From assembly GCA_016630905.1 (NCBI GenBank), contig WBMQ01000010.1:1116001-1180000 (forward strand): DNA of 64,000 nucleotides, given 5' to 3'. The notes beneath the pieces are model-generated. The model saw nothing but the letters and a program-made list of their open reading frames with translations. It made no database searches and had not been told where the DNA came from. A program made the translations under genes and the position numbers. This document shows positions 36,173-45,409 of this stretch, piece by piece; position 1 is the stretch's first letter, and every line of letters begins with the position of its first letter. The DNA is from Capillidium heterosporum (taxonomy: Eukaryota > Entomophthoromycota > Entomophthoromycetes > Entomophthorales > Capillidiaceae).

Positions 36173-36910
36173 ATGTTCACTCAGCGCTGCAACCCCCAAG
36201 CTCACATAGAACTAGCCTACCATCCCCAGCTACTAAACTATTTATTTGGTGGCATCCAGTTCAACGACAAATCAACTAATCCCAACTGCTCCGGTTTCAA
36301 GTGCCCAGCTTCAAGCATCTCCTCAGCTCAAACTGTTGGCTCGCTGAATTCGGGTGCAATACCAAGGTCTTTCCGGAATGAAGCTCTTGGTAACAAGTGG
36401 CCATCAGTAGATATATTGGAGTATCCGGATTTCTACTCTATATCGGCCGAATTGCCAGGTTTCAGGAAGGGCGAGATCGACCTTGATTTTGATGCATCTA
36501 CGAACGAAATCACCATCCAAGGTCAGAAAGCTCCTAATCAAGGCCTACCTTCCCAAAAAGATAAAACAATAACCGTTGAAAAGGAGAAGGCTGAACCTGA
36601 AGCTGAAGATGATACTCATTCCATTCATAGCCTGGAGTCCAATCATTCCACAACCGATAGTGAAAAATCTGCTCAACTTATAGCATCTAATGTCTCCAAT
36701 GATACAGCTAAAGATCAGCCAGATTCCTCATATAAACCAATTATTCTTTTAACCGAGAGGCATGTCGAAGATTCGTTTAAGCGTACATTTAAGTTCAAAG
36801 AGCCTATCAATATCGAAAAAGTGGCTGCCAAGTTTAACGACGGGTTACTTGAAGTCTCAATCCCTAAGGTTCCCAAGGATTTTAATCTACGTAAACTTCA
36901 TATTGATTAA
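36173..36910 (+). CDS. Small heat shock protein (Hsp20/alpha-crystallin), copy B
   Basis: Intronless, 245 aa. Same organisation as copy A: N-terminal segment (MFTQRCNPQAHIELAYHP), alpha-crystallin start at KWPSVDILEYPDFYSIS, an acidic insert slightly longer than in copies A and C, and the end FKRTFKFKEPINIEKVAAKF followed by NDGLLEVSIPKVP. It is the most divergent of the three in the C-terminal half, yet identical to copy C over the first 51 residues. Upstream heat-shock elements and TATA box suggest heat or stress induction. Confidence 0.9.
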   Translation: MFTQRCNPQAHIELAYHPQLLNYLFGGIQFNDKSTNPNCSGFKCPASSISSAQTVGSLNSGAIPRSFRNEALGNKWPSVDILEYPDFYSISAELPGFRKGEIDLDFDASTNEITIQGQKAPNQGLPSQKDKTITVEKEKAEPEAEDDTHSIHSLESNHSTTDSEKSAQLIASNVSNDTAKDQPDSSYKPIILLTERHVEDSFKRTFKFKEPINIEKVAAKFNDGLLEVSIPKVPKDFNLRKLHID

Positions 36911-38299
36911 GCTTTAGTTTTAGCTTGGGGATTTGCTCCAAAGTTACCTATAATACCGTCTTCTACATTTTATCATGTATTTTCTGAATAAACATAAACA
37001 CATATCAGTTTTGCCTTTAAAATCTTTTGAAATAGGTAATATTCTAACTTGTGGTCCATAGATCCTAGAGGTCTGATAAAGAACTCAAGGGTAAAGTCCA
37101 AGGAGTCTAAAAGCTTACTATTAATCAAATTTGTATTAAGCATATTCGAATTCTTCTAATATTGTAGATATAGCACCTTTTCATTACCGCTTTGCAGATA
37201 TGCTGGAGCATTGATGAAGATAAAGCTTGGCACTCTTCATAATTATTCAAATTGGTACGTTGATCAATATTTAAAAAAAATGTCATCTTTAGCTTTTCAC
37301 TCTATTAATCAAATATAAAGTTAAAATTATTATTGTGTCCAGGTATTCATACTTCTATATAGCTTTTATCGCTGATTATATTGTGATTTTCAGAAATAAT
37401 CTAAATGCAAATATAAGCATCATATTAACTATAACTTTTTAAAAGCCATCGAGGATAAGTATATATTTAAGATGGGCTCCTAAAGCTGATATATCTGTTC
37501 ATAATGAAGAAATATGAAAGAGTCTCAGGTCTCTATATGGCACTATCCGAACTGTAATTTAGATCAAACAGAACTTACTAACAAATCAATCACTTCTGCT
37601 ATGATCCAATATTCAGGTACAAGATCAAGGTAGTCCTTTGACCAGTGAGGAAACTATACTATATTGGAAAGGCAACCCTTTCAGCTTTACACGGATATTA
37701 ACATAAAACTGCTACAAAAGCTATCAGAAGGATATGAACCACTACAGCTTTCTGTTAGATCTGCTATATAAACTTAGTAATAAGATCTACGAGACTACCA
37801 GCTTTACAACTTAGAACTTTAGCTTTGAACGGTGGTACAAATGTTAAGATTCTGAAAGTGAAGAATATGAACTATAAGTTTGATGTTGCACCTAATAGAT
37901 GATAAAAGTTAATTTACTTATACTGGTCTTTACTAGTGAAAAAATATATATAAATTACGCTTGCTTCGAAGATAATCTTTGTAGGAAGGCAGATATGTAA
38001 GTATTTGGGTACTATAGCATAATTTTTCAATAGAATAAAGATATAGTTATATTTAAAAACCGTTTATTATTCAAATAAGTAAATTAGTACATATATAATT
38101 GATATATGTTATAGAGTGAATTATACAATAGTTAAATTTGAGCTGATCAATATTGATTGTGTTATCAAATATTATAAAATTGATGACATTTCTAGTCTTA
38201 CTGTAAAAATAGATAGGTAGATCAAAGCTGCGTGACTAATTTATGGTCTAAAATGATATTCTTTGAGATATTGATACTTCCATCAATGTAATTTACATT
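36911..38299. other. Spacer between Hsp20 B and P450 copy 2
   Basis: AT-rich, no gene seen. The last ~170 bp before 38481 are homologous to the promoter of P450 copy 1. Confidence 0.4.
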
Positions 38300-40800
38300 T
38301 TGAGGATAATAATGCACTATAAATACTACATCCCCATCTTTTTGCCATATATTGGAAAGAATTATGAATCAGGACATGAAGTTGACCCGACTAAAATATT
38401 AAAGCTAACCCTGAAACCATCATTTAAATTAGGATATATAAAGTGATGAAAACAATGCGATAAAAAATAAACTTACAAAGATGTTACATATATTGAGTAC
38501 CGTTATCGTACTACTACTAAGTTACTTTGGTTATAGGCTTTACAACTTTCTAGCACCACCAAAATCAATACGAAGCTTACCAACTATCAATCCACTGCTA
38601 AATATACTGAGCATACTGAGGAATGTACCCGACGACGAAATTGGCGAGACTTTAGTGAAGCCAGCATTAGATAAAGGTAACGGCAGTTGCAAGATATGGA
38701 TAGGAAAGTGGTTCATCATGATCTCCGATTTCAAAACCATCACCGAACTTTTATCTCAGGATGTCACCAATAAATTGAAACAGAAGGATTTTAGCACCGA
38801 TAGCATAGTCACAAAATTCGTAGGGGATAATATTGCTGATACTGATGGTGAAGATTGGAAGCGTCATCGCAGGGTTGCTAACCCTACCTTCAAGAAGGGA
38901 TGGGAAACATCGAAGTTCGGTAACTGCTGTAAGAAGTTTTTAAACAAGGTGGAGTTGCATTGGCAGGATGCCGACTTTGATATCAACCGACACTTGAAGA
39001 ACATGACTTTGGATGCTCTGGGCCTATATGTATTTGGAATTGACTTCAATACCATCGAGGACGACAGCAACGAAATTTCAAAGACCTACAACTACATCAT
39101 GAAGGCCTTACAGAACCTCCTGCTCATCATGTTCCCTTGGGTCTTCAAGTACTTCAAATCCACCAAGGTTCTAGAAGAGAAGATCTACAGATTTAGGAGC
39201 TTGATTCAAGAGTTGATTGAGACGAAGCGGAAACAGCTGGACAACGACAAAGACAGCGACGACTTGATTTCCAACATGTTGAAGGCTAAGGATGAGGATG
39301 GCAAACCTATACTTACCGACAGCGAAATTATCAACGACACTATAGTCTTCTTCTCAGCTGGCCACGATACCACCGCCCACACTCTGACTTTTGTCCTGTA
39401 CTACCTCTCCAAACATCCTCAATATCAGGATAAGCTACGTAAGGAGATCGAGCATGTTTTAGGAACGACAGATTCGGAAGACCCTAGTCATACCAACTTT
39501 GAGCCAAGCCAACGAGATGGAGTTCATGACTGCTGTTATCTACGAGACCATGCGAATCAATCCGGTAGCACCTATGATTGGCAGGAAGGTCAATCAGGAC
39601 TTAACTACTAGGAGTGGCTTAGCTTTCAAGAAGGGTCAACTCGTACTGTTAAATTCTAGGTATGCCATGAGGAATGAAAGTTTGTTTGAAAATCCCAAGC
39701 GGTTTAACCCAGACCGGTTCTTCAACGAAGATGGTAGCTCCAACAAACTGATGTTGAAGATGAATTTGGGGTTCGGCTATGGTAATCGCGTATGCTTAGG
39801 TCAAAATTTCTCCTTAATAGAACAAAAGGTTGTCTTAACTTCACTGTTACAAAGATATAGGTTAAAACTGCCTACTAATTCAATCCATTTGAAGAAGCCG
39901 ATCATCTCCAGTTCGGGCCTTATGTCAATTAAGGAGTTGAGGCTGGAATTCGATAAGCTGTAAGTAAAATAGGTGAGTTAATCTATCGATGCAAACTGTT
40001 AGCTTTTAAATACCTTGGCTAATAAACATTTTTATGCAAGCCTACCTATAAGCTAAATATTATAAATCTAAGTAAATATTTGAAAAAGTTCATTTCATGT
40101 CAACTTTTATATCAATGGTGCTAGTATGGATTCCTTACTTGAATAGATGTAGGTATAATTATATATATTAAAAACTCTAAAAATAACAAATGTTTACAAG
40201 TACTTATATTTATTGAGTAATGAATCAAGGTATAGCGGTAATAGGTATAATACAAGTTTTAGAAGTATGCTACTAGAGCAAAATAAAACCTATTCGATCT
40301 TAAGCCTACGAACGCTTTGCTGCTTGAGAACTTTGGGGATTGAAATCTCAAGTACCCCATCATTAAACTTTGCCGATACCTGCTCAACATCAATAGATTC
40401 TTTGAACCTAAAGGATCGCTTAAATGGGCTCTTGGACCTACGTTCACTTAAGACCGTAACTGGTTTGGATATGGACTTCAACTGATCTTTATCTGTATCA
40501 TCAAGGATACTAGATGTTGCAGATTTAGCAGATTTCTCACTACCAGCTGCGGAATGACTACCATCTCCAGCTTCAGCTCCTTCATCTTCGACAACTACTA
40601 CTTCCTCACTCTTTTGAGATGGTAGAGTATGCTCAGGGGCTCTTTGACCTTGGATAGTAATTTTGTTTGCTGATTTATCAAAATCAATGTCAATTTCATC
40701 CTTCCTGAAACCCGGTAGTTCAGCTGATATAGAGTAGAAATCTGGATACTCCAATATATCTACTGATGGCCATTTGTCACCGAGAGTTTTGTTCCGAGAG
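38300..40800. repeat. Right arm of the approx. 2.5-kb inverted duplication (P450/Hsp20)
   Basis: Mirror image of 27820-30340: P450 copy 2 (+) converging on Hsp20 copy C (-). The stretch 38838-39575 appears identical to 29033-29769 except for one inserted base (39487). Both ends of the tract have nearby substitutions, so it has clear borders. Arms are separated by about 8 kb. Confidence 0.8.
38481..39963 (+). pseudogene. Cytochrome P450 monooxygenase, copy 2, single-base frameshift
   Basis: Same layout as copy 1: membrane anchor from residue 1, AGHDTT, ETMR and FGYGNRVCLG. The span is 1483 nt, one base more than the 494 codons of copy 1. The extra base is the G at 39487 (CCTAGTCATACC against CCTATCATACC), inside the tract otherwise identical to copy 1. 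As read, the frame ends at 39611 after 376 aa, before the ExxR and heme-binding motifs, so the product would be inactive. Upstream, the longer N-terminus possible in copy 1 is closed by a TAA, so the start is ATG 38481. Because the surrounding tract is identical, the change is very recent or a sequencing error. Confidence 0.85.
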
Positions 40801-40997
40801 GACCTTGGTATTGAATCTAAGTTTAATAACCCTGCAACTTGAGTCGAGGAGATGCTTGAAGCTGGGCACTTGAAACCGGAGCAGTTGGGATTAGTTGATT
40901 TGTCGTTGAACTGGATGCCACCAAATAAATAGTTTAGTAGCTGGGGATGGTAGGCTAGTTCTATGTGAGCTTGGGGGTTGCAGCGCTGAGTGAACAT
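40290..40997 (-). CDS. Small heat shock protein (Hsp20/alpha-crystallin), copy C (mosaic)
   Basis: Intronless, 235 aa. Residues 1-51 and the leader just upstream of the ATG match copy B; from about residue 65 to the end it matches copy A, with only a few changes (for example SHSAAG for SHSATG, VLKQQSVRRLKIE for VPKQQSVKRLKIN). The short stretch between (STQVAGLLNLDS) is its own. Domain order is as in copy A, with alpha-crystallin segments around an acidic insert. Function as the others: ATP-independent chaperone in the cytosol. It faces P450 copy 2 tail to tail. Confidence 0.9.
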   Translation of the reverse strand: MFTQRCNPQAHIELAYHPQLLNYLFGGIQFNDKSTNPNCSGFKCPASSISSTQVAGLLNLDSIPRSSRNKTLGDKWPSVDILEYPDFYSISAELPGFRKDEIDIDFDKSANKITIQGQRAPEHTLPSQKSEEVVVVEDEGAEAGDGSHSAAGSEKSAKSATSSILDDTDKDQLKSISKPVTVLSERRSKSPFKRSFRFKESIDVEQVSAKFNDGVLEISIPKVLKQQSVRRLKIE

Positions 40998-41076
40998 TTT
41001 TATAGATGCTATTTATTTGATATGTATTTGTATTTGTATTCAGTTTTGTTTTATTACTTTATAGCTTCATCTCTCT

Positions 41077-41085
41077 TTTTATATA
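41077..41085 (-). promoter_or_regulatory. TATA box, Hsp20 copy C
   Basis: On the reverse strand TATATAAAA lies 80-88 bp upstream of the ATG at 40997, as in copies A and B. Confidence 0.5.
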
Positions 41086-41118
41086 GTGTTACTAAGCTAC
41101 AATGATTTGTAATTCCTT

Positions 41119-41160
41119 GGTTCAAGAGTTTGGATATTTCTAGAAGTTTTCTGAAGCAAA
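41119..41160 (-). promoter_or_regulatory. Heat-shock-element-like cluster, Hsp20 copy C
   Basis: On the reverse strand: CTTCAGAAAACTTCTAGAAA followed by a CTCTTGAACC stretch. It keeps the TTCTAGAA core of the other two promoters, but the flanking bases differ from both, so this upstream part is older than the mosaic event. Confidence 0.5.
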
Positions 41161-41914
41161 GGAATTTGTTGTAGATGCTTCCAGATTACTGTGTACTTAA
41201 GTATTGCTTTCAAATAGACGATATATATAGCGTATACTATATGCAAAGTTCCTTCTAACTATTATCGCCATCAGTTTCTTACAATATAAACCTACTGAGA
41301 AGCTATACTAAATGAGATGCTCTTATAAATATAAGTCAAAGCTTATTTTATTAAAGTACTAGAACATGCTTATAATCGAAGTGATTAGAACTTATTGAGA
41401 TATGTTTAAAATGTATATATTTCAAGGCTTCAGTGATACTGTGTTACTGCACGAAATAGAATATAGTTTTGAAAAGTTTGCCATTCCTGTTTGTAAATTC
41501 GATTAATAAAGTTTGCTGATAGTAACAAGAAATTCAATCAAATTTATAAAACCAAGTATATTAGAGAATGTTGACGAAGTGTTGGTATAACTTTATTAGC
41601 CACTGCACTTCATATAAATACTGGATTACATTTAAAGCTTGTATTGCTATGTTCTGAAGCTTTGCTTTATCTCTTTGAAAAGTGGCTCGCCGATGTTACT
41701 GTTCTGGTCCGAATCAAGTATTACAAGGCTAATACTAAACTGTTCCGATAGCCTGAATGATTTATACTAACTCAATTGCAGAAACTATCTAGATTACTTG
41801 AACAGAATAGTAATAGCATGTTTTGTTTGATCTGGATTAGAATATTATTTGAAGTTTTGAAATGAACAAGCTTAAAGTTGAAGCCTGCTCAACTTTTCTT
41901 TTTTAATAAAGAGC
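41161..41914. other. Spacer
   Basis: Divergent region between Hsp20 C (-) and the F-box gene (+). No gene seen. Confidence 0.35.
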
Positions 41915-43228
41915 ATGTGTAATACGGTTGAACAAACTTCAGTTTCCTTTTCAGACCTACCTCTCGAGCTTCATGAAAGTATATTTTCTAATTTTAATAA
42001 CCTTTTCCTATTGAAGTTAAGTTTATTAAATCATTATTTTAGACCTCTTGCTTTAAACGCACTCTTTAGCTATAGAAGTGATGTGGCAGCTTTCAATCTC
42101 CGGTAATGCGATCACTTAGAAGGTGAGGTTTGTAGGTCCCAACTTCTCTTAAGCAAATACAACATCTATGTCAAAGCGATATTCAAAAAGAGTTTCTGTT
42201 CAACATTCAAATCAAAATGCTTAGGTCAACTAGAAGGTTTTATCGAATTTATACAGGACAATGAAGATATCGAAAATTTAACCGAACAAGATATAGAGCT
42301 TTATGGAAAGTTAAAATATTACGACCTCAATTTATCATATGATGTGTATGGCGATATAGAGAGGATCAGAGTAGCTTTGAAGAAGATTAAGGAGCTTCAG
42401 GTTGTTGGATTCAATCATGGTATTGGGCTAGTTGCCTTCCACAGTAACACACTAGTTTACCTAAAGTACTATATGTCTCATATGAATGCAGCTGAGATTA
42501 TTTTAATTCATTCCAACTTACCAAGCCTTGAGAAGTTAGTTATTGAAGTAGATGAACTTTCTGGCGAGCTTGCTAGGTTTCCAGTTTTCAACAATATTCG
42601 ATATCTGAGGTACCGGTTTTGGAACAATCCAAGTTGGATAGAAAAATTCTTCAACGATGCAAAGTACTTCCCCAATGTCCGAAGTTTAGCGTATTACAAG
42701 GATGAAGAATCTTCTTGGCCATTGCGAGGTACCTGGTCCAAACTTTCAATCCTGTACTTTCCACTAGTTAATTTAAGTTCCCCACTAGAGCTCTCTGGAC
42801 TTATCACCTTAGATTCCCACGAGATTTACTTCCTAGACGATCGGCATACTTGTGCCATTCCAGTTATATTTGCTAGTTTAGTCAGCCTTAAGAACTTGAT
42901 GATCCAAGGTAACTTTTCAACTCAAGTGTTCGATTTCGAGCATGACCTACATCTTCTAAAGTTCGGGTTAAAGGACGATATCATCGATGCTACACCACAG
43001 TTTATTGTATTCCTGTCAAAGCTTACCAAATGTAAAGAGTTCTACTTTAGCTTTGAATTTGAAGCTTTTGAAAGGGTTTTGAATTTCAACACCGACATCC
43101 AAGTAACCTTCCCAAGTTTACTTTCGCTTGACTGTTGCTATCCACCTAAAAAGTTTGAAGAGGTAATGCTAAAAAATTCTCCAGCCTTGACTAGGTATAA
43201 TGGACAGGAGTATTATGAGTGTAGGTAA
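41915..43228 (+). CDS. F-box protein with leucine-rich-like C-terminal region
   Basis: F-box proteins recruit substrates to SCF ubiquitin ligases through Skp1. The N-terminus holds an F-box (FSDLPLELHESIFSNF, then LLKLSLLNHYFRPLALNALF, residues ~12-50). The rest has degenerate leucine-rich features (LVYLKYYMSHMNAAEI, NLPSLEKLVIEVDEL, LVSLKNLMIQGNF). The frame is continuous for 438 codons except for a TAA at 42104-42106. A 42-nt intron at 42078-42119 (GTGATG...CACTTAG) would remove it without changing frame and give 423 aa; otherwise this is a pseudogene with one nonsense mutation. The donor is not the usual GTAA type, so both readings remain open. A possible relative, badly decayed, lies at 56400-57060. 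Confidence 0.65.
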
Positions 43229-43625
43229 TATATTTAGACTATATGTGTAGATCGATGTGGTATATAGTTAAGCTACAAAGTAAGATATGTTTTCTATTCT
43301 TTATTTGGCCTTTATAGCCATCATTAAAAGAAAAAAATACAGTTTTATGTATGGTACTTTTAGTTCCAAAATGATTTATTAAATCTTGTAATGAACTCCA
43401 CTTCCACTATTTACTAAATTTGCACATTATAATCTACATATGTTTTAATTCTAAATATCTTCAAGCCAATATATATAGTTGTAGGTTTATTCTAGTACTT
43501 TGGATTTCAGTAAGACACATGGTTTTATGGCAGTTTATTGGCTACATTTATCACAAAATTCCGCTAGCCGATTAGATTGAGAAAGTGATCATAGATAATC
43601 AGTTATGAATCTCTTCTAAAGAAAA
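43229..43625. other. Spacer
   Basis: Intergenic between the F-box gene and NDUFAF2, both +. No gene seen. Confidence 0.35.
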
Positions 43626-44289
43626 ATGAAGCAGGCTATCGTAGGTATTTTAAAGCGAATCCAGTTGAGTGTAGCGAACCGACTATCCAACAAGAAGTTA
43701 ATCGGCATAGATGGGGTTGGAAATAGATATTATGAAGAACCGAGAGGTACCACTTTAGTACTTGGCAATTTAATAACAACTCTTTACTTTAGATAGTTTT
43801 CCGAGACGTACTGTCGAATTAAGCGACGGTTCGAAACATTACGATGCTATTTCTTCATCCGACTTACCAGGTACTTTTGTATCTGTGATTTATTTTAATG
43901 TTTAGTTCAATGGAGAGCATGGTTACGACATACTAGAACCTACCCACCAAGCTTAGAGGTAATTTTTTAGGATACTTATTTTAATTCTAACTTTTTTAGG
44001 AAATCGAATACCATGAACGTATAAGGATCAGTACTATTCAGAAAGCAAAGGTTTTAGATGAAGCATGGCAGAAGGTAGTTTATTTTATAGTATTCAAGTT
44101 TAACTTTATTCTTTAGGCCAAACTTTTGAAAGCCGAGAACAAAGAAGTAAAAAAGATAGAGGAGCCAAGTACAAAGCCCTTATCAAGTACATATTTGCAT
44201 GTCAGATGAACATTTTTTAATTATTACTAGCTACAAAACAAGCCGAAGAATTCCAACCGGAAAGCTGGTCACCTACTTTAAATCGTTAG
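43626..44289 (+). CDS. NDUFAF2: Mitochondrial complex I assembly factor 2 (NDUFAF2/mimitin, NDUFA12-like)
   Basis: Six small exons: 43626-43746, 43793-43870, 43906-43958, 44000-44074, 44117-44186 and 44231-44289. All five introns (35-46 nt) keep frame and give 151 aa. The family assists late assembly of respiratory complex I in mitochondria and is related to subunit NDUFA12. Diagnostic parts are GIDGVGNRYYEEP, PRRTVELSDGSKHYDA, PVQWRAWLRHTRTYPPSLEE and the C-terminal FQPESWSPTLNR. The presence of this factor implies a proton-pumping complex I, unlike in baker's yeast. Single copy here. Confidence 0.88.
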
Positions 44290-45409
44290 TAGGTAGAACC
44301 CTTTGGTGAACCAGTTGATCCTAGATATATGTTGGCTTTGACTGCTAATAACTTATTAATTTTTATGTTGGTATGGTGACTTTTTATAAAGAATGTAAAC
44401 TATGAATTTAAACTTTTAAATGAGTTTACTCAATTGAAGTGTTTGCTTTTAGTTATAAGATGGTAGTAATCTAAAAAATTCAAAAGTATATATACACATT
44501 TAAAAGCTAGCATTTATAAGATGGCACTTTTAAAAGATAAATAGTTTTCTATATCTCTAGTTTTGAAAGTTGCTTTGAAAAAAACCAGGCTAAAGTTGCC
44601 ATTATAAATAAATCAACGTCCTTCTTTATTTTCTATTTTTAGTAAGCTGTTCATATATATATTACCATTTGGCAATCCTTTCTTCTTACTTTGACAGCCA
44701 AGCTTTAATAACTAGATAAGGCACTTGTTTATAGATAAATGTATGCTCTAAAAATTCAATTTACCTTTATTCTCTGAACTTAGTTACTTTTTTATGTTCC
44801 AAATAATGGTTTACATTTGATTGTACAAATAGATATGCTAACTTTAGCAGCTAAAATGAGCTATAATGCTAATATGTAAAAACATATCAGACAAATATTA
44901 TCAAATAGCAGCTAGAATAGTAACCCTCCCCTACTATACAGCCCAACATCAGTTATTTGAGAGCTTAAACTATAAAAAAGGATCAAGGTGCAATATTGAA
45001 GCCAGATAAAACAGATGCCCACTTAAAATACACGATCTCCGTTCGAAAAAATCATATACATTTGATTAGATAAAAGGTACAAGTTGCTATTTAAACTGAA
45101 CGGAGGTGGCATATTGGAAATTTCAAAGTAGCAAATGAAAGCCATTAGTGGAGGACTCCTTGATGTGCTCGGAGTTTTCATAACGTTAAAGAATTACAGT
45201 CCAATTATTTGGTGATAAAAATACGGGCAAACATCTAATCAATTAAAGCTCATTATAAGGGCTGTCTGTCGTACATTAATTCAGAGTAGATTATGTCTAA
45301 AAAGGTCTTTATCACTAAAGTGATTCTAAAACAAATACCTAAAACTTGCTTTTGCTATATTTTGGTCTAAATACACTCTCTTCATTTTTTCAAATACTAA
45401 TGGTATACA
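44290..45409. other. Spacer upstream of the DYRK kinase gene
   Basis: AT-rich; no gene seen. Should hold the kinase promoter. Confidence 0.4.

Noticed and set aside
7361-39487. Programmed +1 frameshifting as the cause of all frame changes
   Set aside because: The bases around the sites share no slippery codon or stop context, and the clean conserved genes show no such sites; kept only as a remote option.
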